The notes under the pieces are model-generated. The model made no database searches. It had not been told where the DNA came from and saw only the letters and a list, made by a program, of their open reading frames with translations. This document shows, piece after piece, positions 57,813-64,000 of a stretch of DNA of 64,000 nt. Made by a program: the position numbers and the translations under genes. Origin of the DNA: Thioploca sp. Lineage in GTDB: Bacteria; Pseudomonadota; Gammaproteobacteria; Beggiatoales; Beggiatoaceae. The first letter of the stretch is position 1. Each line of letters opens with the position of its first letter. The stretch covers positions 1 through 64,000 of the forward strand of contig JAAUSR010000023.1 of NCBI GenBank assembly GCA_012032555.1. Direction: 5' to 3'.

Positions 57813-58844
57813 ATGTTAATGACTTCACACCTAACTGACGAAGCTTATCAAAGCTATATTTTACAAGGGGTTTCTCGTACCTTTGCTCTCACTATTCCAC
57901 AATTACCGCCAGATTTATCTCAAGTAGTCGGTAATGGCTATTTATTATGCCGTATTGCCGATACGATTGAAGATGAACCGCAATTAACGCCAACGCAAAA
58001 AAGGTTTTTTTCGCAACAATTTACTCAAGTTGTTGCCGGGGAACTATCAGCGGAAGCCTTTAGTCAAGCTTTATTTCCCCGGCTTTCTGAACACACGCTG
58101 ATTGCAGAAAAGGACCTGATTTCCAATATGCCACGCGTGATTCGATTAACTCATCGTTTTAATGCTTCTCAACGAGCCGCTTTATATCGCTGTGTCCGGA
58201 TCATGGCAAAAGGGATGGCTGATTTTCAACAAAATAACACTTTAGCTGGCTTAAAAGATCTCTCAGAAATGAATCGTTACTGTTATTATGTAGCCGGTGT
58301 TGTCGGTGAAATGTTAACGGATTTATTTTGTTATTATTCGCCCTATATTGCACAAAACCAAGTGACTTTACAAGCCTTAGCGGTTTCATTTGGGCAGGCT
58401 TTACAAATGACCAATATTCTCAAAGACATTTGGGAAGATCGACAACGCGGTGCTTGTTGGTTACCTCAAGAAATATTTACTCAAGTGGGATTTGATTTAC
58501 AAAATCTTTCACCGAACTATTATGATCCGGCTTTTGGTGAAGGTTTAGCAAAACTGATTGGTATTACTTATACTCATTTACATAATGCCCTTTGTTATAT
58601 TTTACTTATTCCACCTCATGAAAGCGGTATTCGACGTTTTTGTTTATGGGCTTTAGGGATGGCTATATTGACTTTACGGCGTATTAACCAGCGGCGTGAT
58701 TTTTGTCAGGGACAGCAAGTGAAAATTTCTCGGCGTAGTGTTAAAGCGACTATTTTAGTAAGTAACTGGTTTACTTGCAGTGATATTAGTTTACGGGCCT
58801 TATTTTATTTACTCACTAGAGCGTTACCACGAGAAACCCGTTGA
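57813..58844 (+). CDS. Squalene/phytoene synthase family protein, probable squalene synthase
   Basis: A 343-residue head-to-head prenyl synthase. The two Mg2+-binding acidic motifs are DTIED at residues 50-54 and DIWED at 205-209. GVSRTFALTIPQLP, MAKGMADFQ, YCYYVAGVVGEMLTDLF and QMTNILKDIWEDRQRG resemble the one-enzyme (eukaryote/Methylococcus-type) squalene synthases more than the HpnC/HpnD pair. Expected product: squalene from two farnesyl diphosphates, for hopanoids or sterols. The usual C-terminal membrane helix is not clear. No hopanoid or carotenoid gene is adjacent. Phytoene or dehydrosqualene synthesis cannot be excluded. Confidence 0.85.
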   Translation: MLMTSHLTDEAYQSYILQGVSRTFALTIPQLPPDLSQVVGNGYLLCRIADTIEDEPQLTPTQKRFFSQQFTQVVAGELSAEAFSQALFPRLSEHTLIAEKDLISNMPRVIRLTHRFNASQRAALYRCVRIMAKGMADFQQNNTLAGLKDLSEMNRYCYYVAGVVGEMLTDLFCYYSPYIAQNQVTLQALAVSFGQALQMTNILKDIWEDRQRGACWLPQEIFTQVGFDLQNLSPNYYDPAFGEGLAKLIGITYTHLHNALCYILLIPPHESGIRRFCLWALGMAILTLRRINQRRDFCQGQQVKISRRSVKATILVSNWFTCSDISLRALFYLLTRALPRETR

Positions 58845-59006
58845 TTGTTATCCGTTAATTGTTCGAATAACTTTGATACAATATTCTGGATAGTTATATA
58901 TAAATAATTGTTTTATATAAATTTTATTTTTTAGCACCATGAATATAGACTCAAATTCTTGAAAAAAGTGCTTGTCTGCTTACTCATTAACCGGTACTGG
59001 AGAGGT

Positions 59007-59150
59007 CACTGCCATTAAGTTAAACATAGCTTTCTCCCTCATTACTAAAGAGGATTGTCATTAACCAGTTGAATAAGAATAACTTTTTTAACAACCCCCG
59101 GCACCTCCTTATCAAGGCGGGAAGAAATTTCTCTTAACTTAATGGCATTG
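59007..59150. mobile_element. MITE-like element, 144 bp, with flanking direct repeats
   Basis: CACTGCCATTAAGTTAA (59007-59023) and TTAACTTAATGGCATTG (59134-59150) are inverted repeats with 16 of 17 matches. The 13-mer GTACTGGAGAGGT lies directly outside both ends (58994-59006 and 59150-59162; the second shares one base with the end), as a target-site duplication would. The inside has no gene. The same ends occur at 1843-1994 and, as right ends, at 47-63 and in the direct repeat near 91-107 and 231-247. It occupies the middle of the gene-free stretch 58845-59310. Confidence 0.65.
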
Positions 59151-59310
59151 TACTGGAGAGGTAGGAAGAAACCGGTGTGTTGTGAACTCATTTTTTCTCA
59201 AGCGTTCATCTTTAGAAATTCTATGACACATTAGGTAGTTAGTCGTGGTGAATCGTGAAAAATTATGATAAATCACTTTTCACTTCTGAGTATGGAAACA
59301 AAAATTCTCT

Positions 59311-61391
59311 ATGAAAAAGTTACTATTACATAATTTGCGCTTGCGGATGATTATTTTAGTCTTGTTGGGTGTGATACCACCTATGCTAGTCGCTATTTGG
59401 TTTGCCAGTTCACAAGCAGCTAGCATTATTCGCCAAGAAGTGGAAGAGAATCTCGCTTTGCGTGCCAATGAGTTAGCGGATAATGTATTAAGGTGGGATC
59501 AAATGAATGTGCTCGCTTTACGTAGCCTCAGCGAAAATCCCAAATTTGCTAATATGGAAGAAGAACAACAATTAGCACATTTATCAACAACTTACCGTTT
59601 ATATACAGAAATATATGGTCTGGCCACTTTAGATCGGGAGGGTTACGTTATTGCGAAGGAAACGGGGAAGGTAGCCGAGCTCGCTAACCTAAGTACCCAC
59701 GATTATTTTAAACGTGCTCTAGCGGGGGAAGAAATTATTCGCGAAGCCATTATATCTCATTCTTTTAAACAGCCAACGATGACCTTTGCTACGCCGATCC
59801 GTCGCTTACCTACCCTGAATTTGGGTGCGAAAGGTACTTTAGTTGAACAATTACAACAGAAACTTAAAGAAAAGGATTACTACCACGGTGAAATTAACGG
59901 AATTTATGATATGAGCACGGCAGAAGCGGTTCGTCAATTTCAAGCGCATTATGGTGGATTAGCCGCGAATGGAATTGCTGATCCACTCACGTTACACTTA
60001 ATTCGGTATCAAGAAGCTAAACCCCCCCCCAACCTAGAGGAGTCGGGTGAGATTGTTGGTGTTGCCGTTATTGCAACTTTTCTAACTGATCTCGCTAAAA
60101 CAGTCGGTGCTATTCGCTTAGGTAAAACCGGTTATGCTTTCCTGGTTGATGAACTCGGTCGAGTGTTAGCTCATCCAGAATCCAAATTCGTTGTCGGTGA
60201 TGAATTAACTAATTTGAGTCATTATCCACCAGTTAAGGCTATTTTAGAAGGTAAAAGTGGTTTTTATTCTTTTAACGATGAAAATCAAGTAAAATGGTTA
60301 TCCTATGGCATTCATTTACAAAATAAATGGAACGTCATTGCGTTACAACAACAAGCGGAAGTACTAGAAAAAGAATACTTTTTTATCAATTTAGTCATTT
60401 TAATTGCGACGGTGGCGGTGTTAAGTGTCATGATTTTAATCTGGTTATTGACCACGCGGTTATTGAAACCTATCACGGATCTGACCTTAGCCGCTAAAAC
60501 GCTTTCTAAAGGCGAGTGGCAACAACAAGTTCAAGTTAAATATCGAGATGAATTAGGCACTTTGGCCAGTACCTTTAACCAAATGGCTAAGCAACTTCGT
60601 ATTTCTTTTGCTATTCTAGAAGCTAAAAATGAAGAGGCACAAAAAGCGCGAGCCGAAGCAGAAGAAGCGAGTAAAGCTAAAAGTGTTTTTGTCGCTAATA
60701 TGACTCATGAACTGAGAACCCCTTTAAATGCCATTATTGGTTACAGCGAAATGTTACAAGAAGAAGCGGAAGATATGGGATTAGAGGATTTTATTCCCGA
60801 TTTGAAAAAAATTGGTAGTGCGGGTAAACATTTATTAGCTTTAATTAATGATGTCCTCGATTTTTCTAAAGTAGAAGCCGGACGCATGGAACTGTTTTTA
60901 GAAACTTTTGCCATTGAGACCATGTTAGAGGATGTGAGAGCAACGATTGAACCCCTGATAGAAAAAAATAACAATCAGTTACATATTAACAAAGCTGAAC
61001 CACTAGGCCAAATGCAGGCTGATGTCACTAAAGTTCGCCAATGTCTTTTTAACTTATTGAGTAATGCCAGTAAATTTACTGAGGAAGGGATTATTACTTT
61101 AGAAGTTCATCGTTACTGTGCTGCTGATAATAAAGATTGGATCACTTTTCAAGTCAGTGATTCCGGGATTGGGATGACTTCAGAACAAATGAGTAAATTA
61201 TTTAGCGCTTTTATGCAAGCCGATTCTTCAACTACCCGCAAATATGGTGGGACTGGCTTAGGATTAGTTATTACTAAACAATTTTGTCAATGATGGGAGG
61301 AAATGTTACAGTAGCCAGTGAATATGGTAAAGGGACCACCTTTAGCATTCATTTACCGAGTGAAGTAATCGATCTAAAAAAATTAGCCTAA
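59311..61391 (+). CDS. Sensor histidine kinase with PG-binding-like domain inserted in its Cache sensor; frameshifted near the end
   Basis: An inner-membrane kinase of about 693 residues if repaired. Order: membrane helix (about 14-34); first part of a Cache sensor (about 40-165, [27 protein letters not shown]); a peptidoglycan-binding-1-like domain (about 171-235, [36 protein letters not shown]); the second part of the Cache (about 245-345, [19 protein letters not shown]); second membrane helix (about 357-380); HAMP; coiled coil; HisKA with phospho-acceptor His466 ([18 protein letters not shown]); HATPase ([27 protein letters not shown]). As written, the frame stops at 61293 after TKQFCQ; one A added at about 61290 continues it as [23 protein letters not shown], ending at 61391. 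No response regulator is adjacent. A STAND NTPase gene follows 65 bases later. Confidence 0.87.
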
Positions 61392-61442
61392 TAAACTGAA
61401 TAAATTCAATTAAAACCCGGTTCCTTAAAATAGCCTATTACC

Positions 61443-61449
61443 AGAGGAG
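61443..61449 (+). promoter_or_regulatory. Ribosome-binding site of the STAND NTPase gene
   Basis: AGAGGAG stands seven bases before the ATG at 61457, a strong site that supports this start and efficient translation. Confidence 0.7.
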
Positions 61450-61456
61450 AATAGCG

Positions 61457-63325
61457 ATGAATCTAGCCACGACAATCGATAAAAAATCAATTAAAACACA
61501 AACCATTTTAGATGAAAACGGTAACAAAGTTGCCGTTATTTTATCCTTGAATCAATTTGATGAGTTATTAGCAAGAATTGTCAAACTGGCTAAAAAAATT
61601 GAAGAAATATCAGCGACAGCCAGTTCTCAGACTCAAACAGCTACGATAACACCTTCAAGCCTGGGTGACGATAAAAATGCTTTACAATTTCAAGTGACCC
61701 TTCGGCAACAACACCATGATACACTCAATCATATTGTCGAGGATTTACGCAAATATGATGATCTCAAAACCGAACTAGAGCGCAAACTCCAGATCCAGCG
61801 ACTCATTAAATTTATTGATAGTGAGCAACAAACGCTTAGGCAACAACTCACTCAAGTTAAAAAAAATATTCGCTCGGCAACGCTATATCAGGTACCACCC
61901 CGACCACCGGGCTTGAACAGCAACAACCCGTTATTTAAAGAAATTAAAACCCACTTATTAGCTAAAGCTGTTAATAAGCAAAAACCACCGATAGTTATAC
62001 AAGCTCCCAGTGGCACTGGGAAATCAGTCATGGCGATTGAGTTAGCACGAAATACTGAAGTACAAAACACTTTTCCGGATGGGATTTTTTGGTTAAGTTT
62101 GGGAAAAGACACTGATTTATTAGCTCATCAAATCACGGTTATTCGCTTATTGGATGAAACCACGACTAATGTCTTTGACGTTGAAGAAGGCACTGCTCGT
62201 TTACGTGAGTTATGTACAACTCGAGCCTGTTTAATTATTTTAGATGATGTAACTGATGCACAAGATGTATTGGCCTTTAATATTGAAGGTGAATATTGTC
62301 AGTTATTGATAACCAGTAGTGAAGATAAATTAGCCGATATTTTGCAATATTTTATTAATACGACTCGAGGCTATGAATTAAAACCTTTTACCGAGGAACA
62401 AGCTATTCACTTCTTTTTTCAGTGTGTTGGCGGAAAAAATGTGACACCAGCAACTGTACCCATTGATATAGCCGCAATGGTACGTTCTTGTGCTTACTTA
62501 CCTCTAACCATCAAATTAGCCGCTAATATTGCCCGTGCTCAACCGTTATCTACCTGGCAAACGCTATTAGATAACTTACAAGATAAGACCAATGAATTTC
62601 CAGGTCAATATCCCTATACGTTAATGCAAGCCTTTCAATTAAATATCGAGGTACTCGGAGAAGCAGCCGATTACTACTTGGCATTGGCTGTATTTATTGA
62701 TTACTCTCATATTCCACAGCATGTCGTCCTCATGTTATGGCGTTATTTATACCAATTACGCGATGAAGAATCCTCTAAATTTATCAATGAATTGATTGAG
62801 AAAGCTTTATTATATCGGGATGAAATCGGGACAATTCAATTTCTCCGTTTACATTCTTTTCAACATGATTATTTGTGTGAACAAGCCGAATTAGAAAAAT
62901 TACATAATCATTTATTAGCAGCCTACCGTCGTCAATGTGATCAACATGGTTGGGTCAGTGGACCGAATGATAGTTATTTTTTTGAGTATCTGAGTATTCA
63001 TTTACATCATGCTGGACGTTTAAGCGAATTAAAACCACTATTATTAGATTACGATTGGTTGAATAAGAAATTAACCGCCACTAATATTCATGCGTTACTG
63101 AGTGATTATGAGTGGTTAGATGATAAAGAAGTTAACTTGGTTAAAGAAACACTTTACGATGCGGCTATTGTGTTACATACTCATAAAACTGAACTAGCTA
63201 ATCAATTGTTGGACCGCTTATGGGATAACCCGGCAGTTAAAAGTAATAAAGACATCCAGGCATTATTACATCAAGCTAAAGAAGCTTCTCCTAATTGGCA
63301 TTGGCAACCCCATTTTCCGGATTAA
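61457..63325 (+). CDS. Apaf-1-like STAND NTPase (NB-ARC) with antitoxin-like N-terminus and no WD40 repeats
   Basis: A 622-residue signal-transducing ATPase. Residues about 10-45 (TQTILDENGNKVAVILSLNQFDELL) resemble the start of Phd/YefM-type antitoxins. A coiled coil follows (about 45-140). NB-ARC core: P-loop APSGTGKS with Lys189, Walker B CLIILDD with Asp263/264, LLITSSEDKL sensor region, and the APLTI-like CAYLPLTIKLA segment (GLPLA equivalent). A winged-helix and helical region with LHSFQHDYL, YFFEYLSIHLHHAGRLSEL and LSDYEWL matches the Apaf-1-type linker that usually leads into WD40 propellers. Here the frame ends right there (PNWHWQPHFPD). There is no TIR, CHAT, caspase or nuclease effector domain. 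It probably oligomerises on ATP binding; signal and effector must come from partners. Confidence 0.82.
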   Translation: MNLATTIDKKSIKTQTILDENGNKVAVILSLNQFDELLARIVKLAKKIEEISATASSQTQTATITPSSLGDDKNALQFQVTLRQQHHDTLNHIVEDLRKYDDLKTELERKLQIQRLIKFIDSEQQTLRQQLTQVKKNIRSATLYQVPPRPPGLNSNNPLFKEIKTHLLAKAVNKQKPPIVIQAPSGTGKSVMAIELARNTEVQNTFPDGIFWLSLGKDTDLLAHQITVIRLLDETTTNVFDVEEGTARLRELCTTRACLIILDDVTDAQDVLAFNIEGEYCQLLITSSEDKLADILQYFINTTRGYELKPFTEEQAIHFFFQCVGGKNVTPATVPIDIAAMVRSCAYLPLTIKLAANIARAQPLSTWQTLLDNLQDKTNEFPGQYPYTLMQAFQLNIEVLGEAADYYLALAVFIDYSHIPQHVVLMLWRYLYQLRDEESSKFINELIEKALLYRDEIGTIQFLRLHSFQHDYLCEQAELEKLHNHLLAAYRRQCDQHGWVSGPNDSYFFEYLSIHLHHAGRLSELKPLLLDYDWLNKKLTATNIHALLSDYEWLDDKEVNLVKETLYDAAIVLHTHKTELANQLLDRLWDNPAVKSNKDIQALLHQAKEASPNWHWQPHFPD

Positions 63326-63378
63326 CTAACTAACTAACTGATTATTTACTCTTAATTATTCAACGTATATCATCATAA

Positions 63379-63660
63379 TTAGCCAATTTCAAATTCATCA
63401 GTACAATCATGAGGGCGAGTTATAGCTTGACATTGAACTGAGGTGACATAAGCTAAGGGTGGCCCTTGATGTAACCAAGCATATAATTGTTCTATCGCAC
63501 TGATGTCACCATAGGCGACCACTTCAACTTGTCCATTGGCTAAATTATAAGCCCATCCGGATAGACCTAAACGCTGAGCTTGTTGGCGTGTATAATAACG
63601 AAAAGAAACGCCTTGAACCCGCCCACTGACTAAACAACGCTTACAAATTTTTTTATCCAT
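63379..63660 (-). CDS. acyP: Acylphosphatase
   Basis: A 93-residue enzyme that hydrolyses acyl phosphates. GRVQGVSFRYYTRQQAQRLGL gives the catalytic Arg21, and GWAYNLANGQVEVVAYG gives Asn39, equivalent to Arg23 and Asn41 of the human enzyme. Length and fold pattern are complete. It is convergent with the STAND gene; a TAAC-type tetranucleotide run (63323-63339) lies between them. Confidence 0.95.
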   Translation of the reverse strand: MDKKICKRCLVSGRVQGVSFRYYTRQQAQRLGLSGWAYNLANGQVEVVAYGDISAIEQLYAWLHQGPPLAYVTSVQCQAITRPHDCTDEFEIG

Positions 63661-63783
63661 GTGAAACTCTCTTAATTAAAGAAAGGGGTAAAGTGAATTT
63701 TAGGTAATAAAGTATCTCGTTTATGCTAATGAACCTTAATTAATTGGATTATGGTATTTTAAAATAAAGTGGTTATAAAGATT

Positions 63784-64000
63784 ATGTTTAACAATAAAAA
63801 ATTAACTCATCTATTTCATTACATCGAACTGATTTTATACAAAACTTATGCTGATTTAAGAGCAGAAACCGAACGGACTTATTTAGGTTTTTTATGGTGG
63901 ATTTTTGAACCGATTATGTATATGACCGTTTTTTATGTATTTTTCGGTTTATTACTCGGTCACAAAACTGACGATTTTGTTCCGTTTTTATTGATAGGAT
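63784..64000 (+). CDS. ABC-2 type export permease, partial (right edge)
   Basis: The first 72 codons of a gene cut by the window end. LILYKTYADLRAETERTYLGFLWWIFEPIMYMTVFYVFFGLLLG is, in pieces, the typical start of polysaccharide/O-antigen export permeases (Wzm, KpsM, TagG type): an amphipathic helix with LRxRYxxSxLGxLWxxxxP-like spacing, then the first membrane helix. An ATPase gene and glycosyltransferases would be expected downstream. Confidence 0.85.
   Translation, partial: MFNNKKLTHLFHYIELILYKTYADLRAETERTYLGFLWWIFEPIMYMTVFYVFFGLLLGHKTDDFVPFLLIG

Noticed and set aside
63323-63339. TAAC-type tetranucleotide run as a phase-variation tract
   Set aside because: It is short and starts at the stop codon of one gene, outside any coding or promoter position where a length change would matter.

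Overview
The window is AT-rich, gene-dense DNA that most resembles a large sulfur-oxidising gammaproteobacterium of the Beggiatoa / Thioploca / Thiomargarita group. This is an inference from several things together: three Uma2-type (DUF820) nuclease-fold genes, a plant-like LRR protein with a C-terminal Fn3-like domain, TRAP transport genes, an Apaf-1-like STAND NTPase, LbtU-type porins, many short GTGGGCA/TGCCCAC palindromes, and housekeeping genes (rsmJ, trmJ, slt, sixA, glgB, xthA) of gammaproteobacterial type. There is no 16S gene or other marker to settle the taxon, and I see no tRNA, rRNA or CRISPR array.

Layout. 1-2.2 kb: repeat-rich DNA, a DNA methyltransferase on the minus strand, a MITE-like element and a short transposase remnant. 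2.2-9.7 kb: a chemoreceptor, an Uma2 gene, and a DctP-DctQM TRAP transporter whose binding-protein gene is separated from its permeases by a small membrane-protein gene and another Uma2 gene. 9.9-13.3 kb: a secreted LRR protein and a two-gene unit of unknown function. 13.5-17.8 kb: a plus-strand run coding for a multi-cluster ferredoxin, an FtsX-like permease without an ATPase, a class 3 lipase and a small membrane protein. 17.8-25.7 kb: an M16 peptidase pair, xthA, sixA, a DUF486 protein, ilvD, rsmJ and a glycine-zipper lipoprotein. 25.8-38.9 kb: a PAS-GAF-GGDEF cyclase, a 1951-residue thioester alpha-2-macroglobulin, trmJ, slt and glgB. 39.2-41.4 kb: tandem PD-(D/E)XK nuclease-like paralogues, one frameshifted. 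42-45.5 kb: a protoglobin, a receiver-like protein, and an EF-hand / ECF sigma / membrane protein / CnrX-ZraP-like sensor cassette. 46-52.4 kb: a radical SAM-SPASM enzyme, Uma2, a frameshifted Na+/solute symporter, a coiled-coil repeat protein, an L,D-transpeptidase and a decayed ISAs1-type transposase. 52.4-58.8 kb: two LbtU-like outer-membrane porins, a circularly permuted ATP-grasp/alpha-E fusion and a squalene synthase. 58.8-64 kb: a second MITE-like element, a sensor kinase with a peptidoglycan-binding-like domain inserted in its Cache sensor, an Apaf-1-like STAND NTPase that lacks WD40 repeats, acylphosphatase, and the start of an ABC-2 export permease.

The points that most deserve attention are: the kinase with an inserted PG-binding-like domain, directly followed by a STAND NTPase with an antitoxin-like N-terminus; a MITE-like family with 17-bp terminal inverted repeats, one copy flanked by 13-bp direct repeats; and three genes (39256-40298, 47910-49525, 59311-61391) that each lack exactly one A in the coding strand. 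The last point suggests base-calling or assembly error, or less likely slippage or early decay. Several gene starts given here were moved from the longest possible reading frame to a start supported by a ribosome-binding site or by paralogue alignment.
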